The position numbers and the translations under genes were made by a program. The notes below the pieces were generated by a model, which was not told the DNA's origin, searched no databases, and saw only the letters and a list, made by a program, of their open reading frames with translations. A stretch of 64,000 bases of DNA, from contig JAFFSR010000314.1 in assembly GCA_017163975.1 (NCBI GenBank), forward strand, positions 4,500,001-4,564,000. Reading direction: 5' to 3'. The DNA comes from Anastatus disparis. Taxonomy: Eukaryota; Arthropoda; Insecta; Hymenoptera; Eupelmidae. This document shows positions 44,101 through 55,190 of this stretch, in pieces (the stretch's first letter is position 1; every line of letters begins with the position of its first letter).

Positions 44101-46635
44101 TTTCCAAAAAAATTTAATAATACAACAACGTTTGAATCAAATAGGTATCCACTATACAAACGCAAAAGTGATGGCGTCGAAATTATTTTTAAAAATAAAT
44201 TTACAGAAAGAATTGCAGATAATGGATTCGTTGTTCCTTATGATCCTTACTTATTATTGAAATTTAATGCACACATAAACGTAGAAGTTTGTTCCACTGT
44301 ACAATGCATTAAATATTCATTCAAATACTGTTATGAAGGTCATGATTGTGCAAAAAATTAAGACACTTTTGAAAATGACAATAGTGAAAATGTTGAATAT
44401 GAGTATGATGAAATCAAACAATGCATTAATACACGATATTTATGTCCACCTGAAGCAATGCACAGATTATAAGAATATCCTTTACATGTTATTCCACATA
44501 CTATAAAACATCTAAGCGTTCATGAAGAGAATCAACAAAACGTATTTTTTAAAGAAGGAAAAGAAGAAATGATCATGCAAAAAAATGTTGGAACAACATT
44601 AACAGCATATTTTGAATCGAATAGAGAAGATTTCAAAGCACGAAATTACTTATATTCAGAAATACCAAATTTTTATATATTTGATGAAAAACTGAAAAAG
44701 TGGAATAAAAGAAAAAAAAAAGAAAACCCATACTTAGTAGAATGTACTTAGTAAGTCTGAAAGATAGAGAACGTTATTTTATTAGGTTATTACTATTACA
44801 TATTAAAGGAGCCACGTCTTTTGAAGCTTTGCGTACTGTTGATGATGTGATGTACAATTCGTTTTATGAGGCAGCTAAGGCAAAACAATTAATTAATAAA
44901 GATAAAGAATGGGATCGATGCTTGGAAGAAGCATCTTCAACAGAATTTCCTCATGCTTTTTGTAAATTATTTGCTTTTATTTGCGTTTTTCATAATCCTA
45001 TAAGTGCACGAGATTTATATGAAAAATATAAAGATAAATTTTACCACCCTAAATACGAAAAAAATGTAGGTGAAAATCTTGCATTGAATGTTATTAAAAA
45101 TAATTTACAAGTCAATGGATTTTCATTAACCGATTTTAATTTACCTAACATAAGCACATTTATAGAAGAAGATAATAATGAAACAATTTCAAATCATAAT
45201 AATTATATTCTTAATGAATTAGAAATGAGAATGAATTCTTTGAATAATAAACAAAGGCAAATATTCGACTCTACACTAAAAAGTTTAAACAACCAAAGTA
45301 AAGAAAAATATATTTTTATAGATGGACCGGGTGGAAGTGGAAAAAGTTATTTACTTAACGTTTTAATGGTTATTTTAAATATCATACCATACATTATTTA
45401 TGTGTAGCTTTGACAGGTATAGCAGCGAATTTATTAGTCGATGGCAGTACCATACATACAACATTTAAACTACCGTTAAATATAACAGATTGTACAACTT
45501 GTAATATTAAGCCTAATTCTGCAGAAGGCAAACAATTAAAGGAAACACAAATAATTATTTGGGATGAAATATCCATGACTTCAAAATTTGCTTTTGAAGC
45601 GGTTGATCGTCTTTTTCAAGATTTATGCAATGTAAACCAACCCTTCGGTGGTAAAACTGTCATTATATCAGGAGATTTCAGGTAAACATTACCAATTGTA
45701 CGACATGATAGCCGTATGAACATTATTAAAAATTCAGTTAAATTTAGTTTATTATGGCAAAATTTTAAGCAAATGAAGTTAAATGAAAATCTGCGAGTTT
45801 CGGATAATGATAATAATTTTAAACAATGGTTATTAGACATCGGAGAAGGAAAACGCCGCGATGTTTTTGAAGATGATAATAAAGTAAGTGCTATACCAGA
45901 TAATTTTATCATTAAAGAAAATCTTGTCAAAGAAATATTCGGAAAAACAATAAAAATAGACAATACGAATATAATGAAAAAAGTTATTTTGGCTCCTAAA
46001 AATAATGATGTAACTGAAATCAATAATAATGTTTTGAATTCAATGGAAGGAAACCATGTTGAATATTTGAGTATTGATACTGCTGAAGATGATAACAAAG
46101 AAAATTTAGATATTATGTTACCTACAGAATTTTTAAACAAGTTAACTCCTAATGGACTTCCACCACATAAATTACATTTAAAAGTAGGGGCTATCATTAT
46201 ACTTTTAAGAAATTTAAATGTCAATAAGGGACTTTGTAATGGAACAAGGTTGAGAGTAAAAAAATGCTTAAATATTTCATTCAAGCGGAATTAGCAACTG
46301 GACAAAACAAAGGTAAATTAGTTTTCATTCCAAGAATAAATTTATCTCCATCTACGGAAGAAATTCCATTCAACATGCAACGAAAACAGTTTCCTATTAG
46401 ATTAGGATTTGCAATGACTATTAATAAATCACAAGGACAATCTTATGAAAAAGTTGGTGTTTATTTGCCGTCACCAGTTTTCAGTCATGTGCAATTATAT
46501 GTTGCTCTTTCAAGGACGAAATTTAAAAACAATTTAAAATTACTTTTAGGTGACTACGCTATTGTCAACGGAGAAAATAAAAATGATCAGAACACAATAT
46601 ATACAAAAAACATTGTTTATAAAGAGATATTATAA
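41140..46635 (+). pseudogene. Helitron copy 2 RepHel, nearly full length but multiply disabled
   Basis: The N-terminal Helitron-like domain (about 42540-43500) has CVYCDAQHSAF and SNCCHKGKVELL. The Rep domain follows: GKPDLFVTMTCDPHWKE (about 43670), HUH motif RGLPHMHMLLFL (about 43880), tyrosine motif CIKYSFKYCYEGH (about 44310). The helicase shows Walker A FIDGPGGSGKSYLL (about 45315), IIIWDEISMTSKFAFE, ISGDFR-stop-TLPIV (TAA at 45683-45685 for Gln), [26 protein letters not shown] and LYVALSR (about 46500). Frameshifts near 43490, 44745, 45390 and 46260 and stops at 42598, 42691, 44359 and 44470 break it. Rep nicks and joins DNA strands; the Pif1-like part unwinds. Related fragments occur at 21890-22115 and 58369-59314. 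Confidence 0.88.
41640..41880 (+). repeat. Short dispersed repeat inside Helitron copy 2
   Basis: AGTGCGGACAACTCAAGAAA at 41672 and TAGTACGGACAAG near 41860 bound about 200 bp also found at 62550-62745 (AGTGCGGACAACTAAAGAAA; AGGTTAGTTTTGTCAACTTT). It separates the early Helitron sequence from the rest. Confidence 0.55.
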
Positions 46636-46754
46636 AGAATATGTCAATATGTATTTAATATTTATGTTTTAGATTGTGTTAATAGTTGAACTTGAAATAT
46701 AATAAAATATATGATATTTAATAAAAATAAATATCAACTGACGCTTTCAAAATA

Positions 46755-47035
46755 GTTTAATATGATGTTGAATCAGCTGTATAAAGGACGCGCTGCTAAA
46801 TCGGCTACATAAGGAAACGTGCTGTTGAATCGGCTGCATACGAGTATACGCTATTAAATCGACTACATTAGGGAATGCGCTGTTGAATCGGCTGCAAATA
46901 GGGATGTGCTGTAGAATCGGCTGCATATGGGGATGCGCTGTTGAATCGGCTGCATATTGGGATGCGCTGTTAAATCGGCTGCACATTGGGACGCTCTGTT
47001 TAATCGGCTGCATATGGAGATGCGCTATTAGATTT
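46755..47035 (+). repeat. 29-bp minisatellite, ~10 units
   Basis: The landmark AATCGGCTGCAT recurs at 46771, 46799, 46828, 46857, 46886, 46915, 46944, 46973 and 47002: one 28-bp step, then exact 29-bp steps. Consensus of the unit is close to GATGCGCTGTTGAATCGGCT plus GCATATTGG. It begins about 120 bp after the Helitron copy 2 stop codon. Confidence 0.92.
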
Positions 47036-47224
47036 GCAATGTCTAGTGTAAGAATGAGACGTTAAAACATTGCATTTGAAATAAAAAAAAAATATTATAG
47101 CGTCTGAAGCGGAGCCTGTATAAAACATTATAAAAATACGCTCTACTAAAGAATTCAATGTAAAAGTATACAGGCTTGGATGAAAAGCTACGTTAGAAAA
47201 CATATTGACCAAAAAAATGTAGGA
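47036..47224. other. Spacer between minisatellites
   Basis: Unique sequence without a recognisable gene. Confidence 0.5.
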
Positions 47225-48215
47225 ATCAAAAAAATATAAAGCCCAAGAAAATATAAGGCCCAAGAAAATATAAGGCCTGAAAAATATAAGGATAAAGAAA
47301 GTGTTAGGTTCAAGAAAATATAAGGCCCAAAAAATATAGAGACCGAAAAATCATTGGGCCCAAAAAAATATCAAGTCCAAAAAATTATAAGGCCCAAAAA
47401 ATATAAGGCCCAAGAAAGTATTAGGCTCGATAAAATATAAGGCCCAAGAAAATAAAAGGCCCAAGAAAATATAAGGCCCAAAAAATATAGAGACCGAAAA
47501 AATATTGGGCCCAAAAAAATATTGAGTCCAAAAAATTATAAGACCCAAAAAATATAAGGCCCAAAAAAGTATAATGCTCAATAAAATATAAGGCCCAAAA
47601 AATATAGAGACCGAAAAAATATTATACCCAAAAAAATATTGGGTCTAAAAAATTATAAGGCCCAAAAAAATATAAGGCCCAAGAAAGTATCAGGCTCAAT
47701 AAAATATAAGGCCCAAAAAATATAGAAACCGAAAAAATATTGGGCCCAAAAAATATTGAGTCCAAAAAATTATAAGGCCCAAAAAAATATAAGGCCCAAG
47801 AAAGTATAAGGCTCAATAAAATATGAGTCCCAAAAAAATATAAGGCCCAAGAAAATATAAGGCTCAATAAAATATAAGGCCCAAAAAAATAAAGCCCAAA
47901 AAATATAGAGATCGAAAAAATATTGGGCCAAAAAAAATATTGAGTCCAAAAAATTATAAGTCCCAAGAAAATATAAGGCTCAATAAAATATAAGGCCCAA
48001 AAAATATAGAGACCGAAAAAATATTGGGCCCAAAAAAATATTGAGTCCAAAAAAATATTAGGCCCAAATAAATATTGAGTCCAAAAAATTACAAGGCCCA
48101 AGAAAATTATAATGCCCAAGAAAATATAAGGCCCAAGAAAATATAAGGCCCAAGAAAATAAAAGGCCCAAGAAAATAAAAGGCCCAAGAAAATATAAGGC
48201 CCAAGAAAGACACAT
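47225..48215 (+). repeat. 17-bp minisatellite with higher-order organisation
   Basis: The basic unit is GGCCCAAGAAAATATAA (17 bp) with variants (GAGACCGAAAAAATATT, GGGCCCAAAAAAATATT, GAGTCCAAAAAATTATA). Variants recur in a fixed order, marked by TATAGAGACCG-type words near 47335, 47485, 47605, 47725, 47910 and 48005, giving higher-order units of about 95-190 bp. Three times 17 gives a 17-residue protein period, which keeps minus-strand frames open; these are artefacts. Confidence 0.88.
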
Positions 48216-48268
48216 TCAAAAAATGCGGAGAACCGGAGAACCGGAGAAACGGAGAACCGGAGAAACGG

Positions 48269-49932
48269 TTGGAAGAGGAAAATAGAAAGGAAAAAGATTC
48301 ACAGAGGAGGATGTTTGGCAACCTTGTAAGTAAAGGGAATGGAAGAAAAGCACGGGAGGAAAGAGAATGCGAGGAGAGAGAGGAGATAAAAATGGAAGTG
48401 GCTGCGAACAGAAAAAAGATAGAGGAGATAGGAAGAAGGATAGGCATGATTGAAGATAGGCCAAGAGAACAGGTGGAGGCTGGGGCAAGTAATTTGAAAA
48501 AAAGAGAAGAAAAGGAGTTACTATGGATAGCAAAATGGAGGAGAGAAGAAGAAAAAAGAACAATATTAATATGAAAGGAGAAAAGGTGAGCGAAATAAAC
48601 ACTAAGGAAAAAATGACAAGTTGGTTAGAAAAGAACATAGAAGTAGAGGCTAACATAAGAAAGGTATGGAGAATAAAAGGGAAAGATGAGATGATAGGTA
48701 TGCAGTGTAAGGATTGAAAATGCAAAGAAAAGATCATGGGAAAGAAAAATAAGCTGAAAGGAACAAATATTTTCCTGGAGCATGACTCGACATGGAGGGA
48801 AAGAAAAAATAGATACATTATAAATTGCAAGGCTGAAGAATTAAAGGGACAAGGCAAACAGGTTAAAATATTTTACAATAGAATTGAAGAAGGCAATGAG
48901 AAATGGTATTGGAATGAAAAGATAGGTTTCGGAGAGGATCCACGAGGATTGAGAAGGAAGGAGAAGGAGAAGGATAGAATGAAGAATAGTAAACACGCAC
49001 AAGAGAAAGAAAATAGAACAATTAAATGCTTGTCGTGGAATATAGCTTGGATTGGGAAGAAGAGAAAAGAAGTGGAAAAAGAAATAATGGGATACGAAAT
49101 CGTCTGCCTGCAGGAAACGTGGGTAGAAGAAAATGGGAGGAAAGCCTTAGAAAAGATAATGAAGGATTTTGAATTTGAGGTCAGATGGGCGAAAAGAGAA
49201 AAGAAAAGAGGTAGACCAAAAGGTAGAATGGTTTTGGCGATCAGAAAAGACTGTGGAATAAAAGTAGAATGGGGTCAACGAGATACAGAGGAAGTCATAT
49301 GGTGTAAGATCACAGATGGGTATCACAAAATGACAATTACTGGAGTCTACATGAGGGAGACGAGAGATAAAAATAAAGAGGAATTGGAAAGGATATTGGA
49401 AGAGAATAAAGAAAACGAGGTTCTGATAATAGGGAATTGGAATGCAAGAGTAGCAGATGAAGGTGGATTGATAGATATATTAGAAAACGAAAGGAGCAGA
49501 AGATCAAAAGATAAGTTATGTAATAAAGAAGGTGAGAGCTTGGTGGAATGGTTAAGAGAGCAGGGGCTAGGTATTGGGAACAGCTGTATAAAGGGTGATG
49601 AAGAAGGAGAATGGACGTTTGTTAGTGGGGTAGGAATGTCGGTGATTAATCTAATGGTTCTAAACGAAAAGATGAAAGAGAGAATAGAAGCTATGAAGAT
49701 AAAAAAGAGTGGTGTTTCAGACCACATGGCGATTGAATGTGAAATAAAATTAAGAGGAATATATAGAGAAAAAGAAATGGAGGTAAAAAAATGGAAGTCA
49801 GTTTGGGGAATAAAGGATATAGAATGGTATAAAAATAACATAAGAAAAGAGGAAATAGCTGAAAACTGGAAAGTATTAAAAGAAAAAATAAAAAAAGTCA
49901 ATGAAAATGAGGCTCGTTGGAGAAAAAAATGA
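48269..49932 (+). pseudogene. LINE A: ORF1 tail fused to endonuclease
   Basis: 48269-48720 is broken, charged ORF1 sequence in two frames (ends VWRIKGKDEMIGMQC). The frame 48736-49932 starts with the end of ORF1 (NIFLEHDSTWRERKNRY, then WYWNEKIGFGED) and runs without a stop into the endonuclease: KCLSWNIAWIG (Asn site), VCLQETW (catalytic Glu), LIIGNWNARVAD, SVINLMVLN and SGVSDHMAIE (catalytic SDH). The Asp expected in GDxN and in the SVID motif is Asn in both cases. The nuclease would nick the target for priming. The frame ends by a shift at about 49910-49930 before the RT. Fusion of ORF1 and ORF2 may be secondary (loss of a stop codon). Confidence 0.75.
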
Positions 49933-52255
49933 GGAAGAGGTGGAAGAATTGTGGGATGAGGAATGTATAGAAAGAAAGAAGAAGGTGAAAGAAAAATTAG
50001 ATGAAGTCATGGCAGGAAGAATTAATAGGAAGGATTATGTAATGGAAAGAAAGCGGTATAAAGAACTAATAAAAAGAAAGAAAGAAAAAAAAGGTGAAGA
50101 AATTATAGAAAAGATAAAGAAGGACAAATCTGGGAGGGAATTTTGGAAAAGAGTTAACAAAAGTAAGTGTAAAAGAGTAGGGATTTCGGAAAAGATAAAG
50201 GAAGAGGATTGGTGCAGAGCTTTCAGAAGCAGTGAGAACATGGAGAGTGGTAAAGAAGTAGGAGTAATTAGAGGAGAAAGCGAGGAAGAGGATGAAATAA
50301 ATAAGGAAGAGGAGATAAAGAAAGAGGAGATTATAGAGGTAATAAGAGGGTTGAAGAAAAAGAAAGCTCCAGGCCTTGATAATATCCCAAACGAAGCATG
50401 GATAGAGGGTGATGAAGTAGTGGAGGAAAGCCTTTTTAGAATAATCAGGAAAATATGGAGAGGAGAAGGGTTGCCGCAAGAGTGGAGAACTGGAGTAATT
50501 ACTCCAGTGTATAAGAAGGGAGAGAAAGATAAAGTTGAGAACTATAGAGGTATAACGTTGATGGACACGGGGTACAAGATGTATGCGGAAGTGTTAAAAA
50601 GAAGACTTGAAAAGGAGATGGAGGAAGGTAAGGGTTTGAGTGACACGCAGTTTGGATTCAGAAGAGGGTGTGGTACGATGGAAAGCATTTTCTGTTTAAA
50701 AACAATAATGCAAAAGCAAATTAAGGAAGAGAAAGGAAAGGCAGTGTTATTCTTCGCGGATTTGAAGGCGGCGTTTAATAAGATAAATAGAGAGGAAATA
50801 TGGAAAGAAATGGATAGATTGAGAATAAGCAAACGATTGAGAAAAAGAATTAGGGAGATTTATAGAATCACGAGTGCAAAGGTGAGAGTAAATAACAAAA
50901 TAACGGATACATTTAAAGTTAATCAAGGAGTGAGACAGGGGTGCCCTTTGAGTTCAACGCTGTTCAACATTGTGTTCGCAAAGCTAGAGGATGAATTAAA
51001 GGGTGGACAAGTAGGAGGTCTAAAAATTGGAGAAAGGAGAGTATATAGACTGGCGTATGCAGATGACATTGTACTGATGTCAGAGAGCGGAAATGAAATG
51101 AGAAGTATGTTGAAAAGGTTTAGGAAATTCATTACGAGTAGAGGTTTAGAGTTAAACGTAGAAAAATAAAAAATAATGGAGGTGAGAAAAGCAGGAGGGA
51201 AAAGGAAAATAGAAAAATATGTTTGGAATGGAAAGGAGATAGAGGAGGTAAAAAAGTATAATTACTTGGGATTTATAATTCAAAGAAATGGAAAAGACAA
51301 TGAGCAAATTAAAGAGGTTAAGAGAAAGGCAAACATAAAGCTAGGAAAAATATGGAGCATAGGAGAGAGATATTTGAAAAATGAATGGAAGAGCAGAATG
51401 AGGTTATATGAGGCGACAATTGAAAGCTTGGTACTGTATGGTGCTGAAATATGGGGGTGGCAAAGATGGGAAGAAATAGAAAGAGTACAAAAGAAGTATG
51501 TTAAGTGGGTACTGGGATTGGATAGGACAACACCAGACTGTATCATCAGAACGGAGACAAAAAGATATAGTACGGAGATTAACGCATTAAAAAGAGCAGT
51601 TAGATTCGAGGTAAAGTTAAGCAATAAAAAGGATGGCACACTGATTAAAATTTGCTGGGAGGAAAGTAAAAAGGAAAGTGAGAATGAAGAAAAGCTAGAA
51701 AACAATTTTAGGAGAAAAGAGAAAAAAGATGAAACAGAGGAAGCAAAGAAGAGAAAGCAGAGAGAGGGTTTAAAAAGAAGATGTTTAGAGAAAAGAGGAA
51801 TATCAATTAAAGAATATTATAGAAGAATGGAGAGTGGGGAGCAGCTGAAAAGTGAAATAATAGAAAAAAGCAAAGAGATTGAATGGGTAGAGATGTGGGA
51901 AAGGCTAGAAAGATCAAAATACTCGTTAGAATATAAGATCATAGATGGATAGAGGGACAAAGCTACCTAAATGGTAAGAAAGGAGGAGGAAGCAAAGATA
52001 TAAAGAATATTGCAAGATTCAGAATGGGCAATGAGTGTAGAGCGAATAGATACTGGATGAAAAGAGATGAAAGATTATGCAGGATATGTGAAAAGGAAAA
52101 AGAAACTATGAAACATATAATAGAGGTATGTTAAAGAACGAAAAGTAAAGTTAGAAATTGGATAAGTGGGCTTGCGGAAGAGAGAGGAAGAGAGGCAATG
52201 CTAAGTAGAATCGTGTGGATACGTAAAGAAGTAGAGAAAGAGAAGACAAGGAGTT
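49901..52255 (+). pseudogene. LINE A reverse transcriptase and C-terminal CCHC
   Basis: 49901-51952 is one frame interrupted by a TAA at 51167-51169. Motifs: KKAPGLDNIPNEAW, GVITPVYKKGEKDKVENYRG, QFGFRRGCGTMESI, LFFADLKAAFNKI (the usual AAFDK has Asn), GVRQGCPLSSTLFN, RLAYADDIVLM (catalytic YADD intact), KKYNYLGFII. After a frameshift near 51955 the frame 51985-52255 has IARFRMGNE, RYWMK, and the zinc motif CRICEKEKETMKHIIEVC, with a TAA right after it (52133-52135). Such a C-terminal CCHC motif is usual in related insect LINEs and probably helps bind RNA or DNA. The clade (R1-, Dong- or LOA-like) is not resolved by eye. Confidence 0.85.
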
Positions 52256-52543
52256 AACGGCGATAGAAAGAATTGAAAGGTTACCAGAAATACAGTGAAA
52301 AATGCTGGAAAAGAAAAGAAAGTGGGTTGGTAAGAGAGGATAGGGGAACAAAGATTTATAGGGACTTTTGTTTCAGAGGAAGTTAAGGTGGCAATACTGG
52401 AGATGAGAAAAGAGAGGTAAAGTCGGGTTAGGTTAGAGAAACACGTGCTCACAGTCTATAAAGGATAGCATAAGAGACAAAAGTAATATAAGAGAGCAGA
52501 GGTAAATAGATATAGTAGTGAAAAAAGAAAAGAATAGATAGAA

Positions 52544-53323
52544 ATGAGTTGTAACATTAGAAGTGAGAAAGTAAAAAGTATGGAGAGAAGTTTAAAACAG
52601 ATAAAAGAAGATTTAGAAAAGTTAAGCAAGAGAGTGGAAAAAGGTGAATCATGGTTTGAGAAAATAGAGGAGAGGTTAGAGAAGTTGGAAGAGAATGGTG
52701 AAGAGATAAAAGAAAGAGATAGAAGAAAGATAATAAAAGAAAATCAGTGCAGAAAGGTGGAAATAAGAAAGTTAAAAAAGACAGTAAAAGAAACAAGTAA
52801 GGTCATAGTGGAAAGTGAGGATGAGTCAGAGATGGAAGTACAATAAGAAAAGGAGAATGGTGAAAGTGAGAGTGAAAAGGAGGAAGAAACAGAATGTAGG
52901 AGAAAAGGGAAAAGCCTAGCATATATGTGCAAAACATATGGAAAAGAGAGGATATTAGTATTAAAAAGAGGAGAGAGAAGTATTGAAGAACTAGAATGTT
53001 GGATAGAAAAAGGCATAGGAAAGGCACACTGGGCGATAGAAACTTTAGGAGAAAGCAATAAAGCCGAGTGGATTATTTTTGAGGATAAGTTAGAAAGAGA
53101 CCTCTTGCTACAAAGGTTCAGAAAAGGAAGAATGGAGAAGGGTGTGAGTGTGGATGAACCGTTAATGGTATGGGAGAGAGAAGAGCGAGCAAGAAATGAA
53201 AGAGAAAGAAGAGGCAGAATGAAAAGTACAGTAATAAGAAGCAGGAGCAGGGAAGAAAAGGGTGTAAGAGACAGGTCAATCCAAGAAAGGCTATGGAGAA
53301 AGAAAAGGTATGAAGAAGAATAG
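52544..53323 (+). pseudogene. LINE B ORF1 only (coiled coil plus basic tail)
   Basis: One frame, 260 codons, with a single TAA at 52844-52846. The first half (RSLKQIKEDLEKLSKRVEKG, then EERLEKLEENGEEIKERD) is a clear coiled coil; the second part has VEIRKLKKTVKETSK, LECWIEKGIGKAHWAIETLG and a basic, Arg-rich end. ORF1 proteins of LINEs form multimers on RNA. No endonuclease or RT follows: after the stop at 53321 comes about 200 bp of purine-rich sequence with AATAAA at about 53471 and a CACACATAC-rich tail. It may be an internally deleted LINE that keeps ORF1 and the 3' end, with an AUG at 52544 preceded by purine-rich leader. Confidence 0.6.
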
Positions 53324-53324
53324 G

Positions 53325-53650
53325 TGTAAGAGAGAAAGAGAGTGAAGAGAGAGGGAGTGTGAAGAAGGACAGATAGAAGAAGATGTATAGTGTGGGAGAA
53401 GAGCATAAGTGAGAAAGAAAAAGTGCAAGAAGTATAATGTATATTTTGTATTATGTACAACATCTATAAATAAAATTAATATGAGACAACATACATACAC
53501 ATGCACACACACATACACTAAACATACAAACAGATGTAAAATTTATTGAGAGAAAATAAAGTTATTATTATAAATGATCAAATATTTTTTGTACATAAAG
53601 AAATTTTCTAAAGTTAATTTTAGCAAAAATCTGCCTTAAATGTGTATATA
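53325..53650. other. LINE B 3' untranslated end and flank
   Basis: Purine-rich to about 53435, then TATAAATAAAATTAATATGA with a poly-A signal-like AATAAA, then CATACACATGCACACACACA. A second AATAAAG lies at about 53557. No gene. Confidence 0.45.
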
Positions 53651-53660
53651 TATATATTTA

Positions 53661-54779
53661 CAGTACCGGGCAATAATTCTGAGCAGGTTATCAAATTTTT
53701 GCTTCGATTTTGAAAAAACGTATCTTCTTCAATTTTCATCCAAGAAAAAAATTTAAAAAAAGCATTTTAAAATATTCTTTAAATGCTTTCTTTTTAGCTT
53801 ACTTACATTTTTTTAACGATATTTAAAAAAAAAAAATAATCGCTTCGGCAATTTTGAAATTTTTTTCATTTTTTCATTTTTTTTCAATCAGCTGTAGTTT
53901 TTTAACCCTTTCAGAACGGAATTATTATTTCATCATGAAAAGTTCTGATAACCATTTAGCGATGATGAGTGTTCATTTATTAAGCAATTTTTGCGATAAA
54001 AAAAATTTTTTTTTTTTTTTTCTTTTCAAGTTTTCTCAGTTTCTATCAAAGATATAATAACTTAGGCCCTCAGTTTGAGATCGGAAATAGTCCACTTCAA
54101 TCTAATACACATATTTTTTTTACAAAATTTAAAGCCACTTTTGCACGATTTCAAAAAAACCAAAAAATGTCAATGTACATTGTAATGTACATTGGTTCTG
54201 AAAGGGTTAAATAATTAAGCTAGAAAAAATTTGAAGAAAGATTTGAAAAGGGCTTCAAAAATGCTATTTGCAGCTATTTTTACAAAAAATTTTTAATTAT
54301 TTTTTGTCAAGTTTTAAGCATATAAAGTTATCGATCTAATACTTTTACAGTTGTAAAAAACACTTCAATAGCAAGCAGAAAATAATCGCTGGTGAAGTAG
54401 TGATTTAATTTTAGTAGGAAATTATAACTATTCATAATTAATAATAAAACATAATAAAGTATGAAACAACAAAAAGATTTATTTTGCAAAAATTATATCA
54501 TAGAAATAAAAAATTTTGCACCAGCGATTATTTTCTACTTGCTATTGAAGTGTTTTTTACAACTATAAAATTACAAGAATAAAATTTCAAAATTGCCAAA
54601 GCGATTATTTTTTTTTAAATATCGTTAAAAAAATGTAAGTAAGCTAAAAAGAAAGCATTTAAGGAATACTTTAAAATGTTTTTTTTTAATTTTTTCTAAG
54701 ATAAAAATTGAAGAATATACGCTTTTTCAAAGTCGGAGCAAAAATTTGATAACCTGCTCAGAACTATTGCCCGGTACTG
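53661..54779. mobile_element. Tc1/mariner-type foldback MITE
   Basis: The ends CAGTACCGGGCAATAATTCT and the complement of CAGTACCGGGCAATAGTTCT are flanked by TA (53659-53660, 54780-54781). TA target and CAGT ends are the hallmark of Tc1-like elements. The halves fold back (TTATTTTTTTT, CGATTATT, GCAATTTTGAAATTTT landmarks). The left half carries a nested TTAA-flanked MITE (53906-54206). Confidence 0.82.
53906..54206 (+). mobile_element. piggyBac-like MITE, copy 1 (TTAA-flanked)
   Basis: CCCTTTCAGAACGGAATTAT at the left and GTACATTGGTTCTGAAAGGG at the right, with TTAA on both sides (53902-53905, 54207-54210). TTAA duplication and CCC ends are typical for piggyBac-type elements. It contains the palindrome ATGTACATTGTAATGTACAT. 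The 67-codon frame within (53854-54057) is not a gene. Confidence 0.82.
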
Positions 54780-54836
54780 TATATCTACATCGAAGGTAGT
54801 ACTTCCAGGACATTTCTGATATTTAACCCTTTCAGA

Positions 54837-55126
54837 ACCAATGTACATTACAATGTACATTGACATTTTTTGGTTTTTTTGAAATCGTGCAAAAGTGGCT
54901 TCAAATTTTGTAAAAAAAATATATGTATTAGATTGAAGTGGACTATTTCCGATCTCAAACTGAGGGCCTAAGTTATTATATCTTTGATAGAAACTGAGAA
55001 AACTTGAAAAGAAAAAAAAAAAAAAAATTTTTTTATCGCAAAAATTGCTTAATAAATGAACACTTATCATCGCTAAATGGTTATCAGAACTTTTCATGAT
55101 GAAATAATAATTCCGTTCTGAAAGGG
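54837..55126 (-). mobile_element. piggyBac-like MITE, copy 2 (inverted, TTAA-flanked)
   Basis: Nearly identical to 53906-54206 but in the opposite orientation, with TTAA at 54833-54836 and 55127-55130. It lies just outside the Tc1-type MITE. Confidence 0.82.
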
Positions 55127-55190
55127 TTAAGGGTAGGGTTCTAGAACATTTCCAACTTCCATGGTTGTTTTATATACATATATATATATA

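Larger units (their letters stand above)
48240..52440 (+). mobile_element. Purine-rich non-LTR retrotransposon (LINE A)
   Basis: Coding strand almost entirely A and G. Order: ORF1 remnant, apurinic-type endonuclease, reverse transcriptase, C-terminal CCHC motif. The full domain order makes it the most complete LINE in the window. Its start follows short GGAGAACC repeats at 48225-48270. At the 3' end there is no poly-A; the sequence GGGTTAGGTTAGAG is at 52425-52440, then a further LINE piece begins. Confidence 0.8.

Noticed and set aside
46755..48215. CRISPR array
   Set aside because: Repeats are contiguous without unique spacers and the context is eukaryotic.
47351..48447. Hydrophobic frames of up to 197 codons that look like membrane proteins
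   Set aside because: Translation of the 17-bp minisatellite; the 17-residue protein period equals three repeat units.
48058..53518. Many minus-strand Ser/Leu/Phe-rich frames
   Set aside because: Antisense of the purine-rich LINE coding strand; no domain features.
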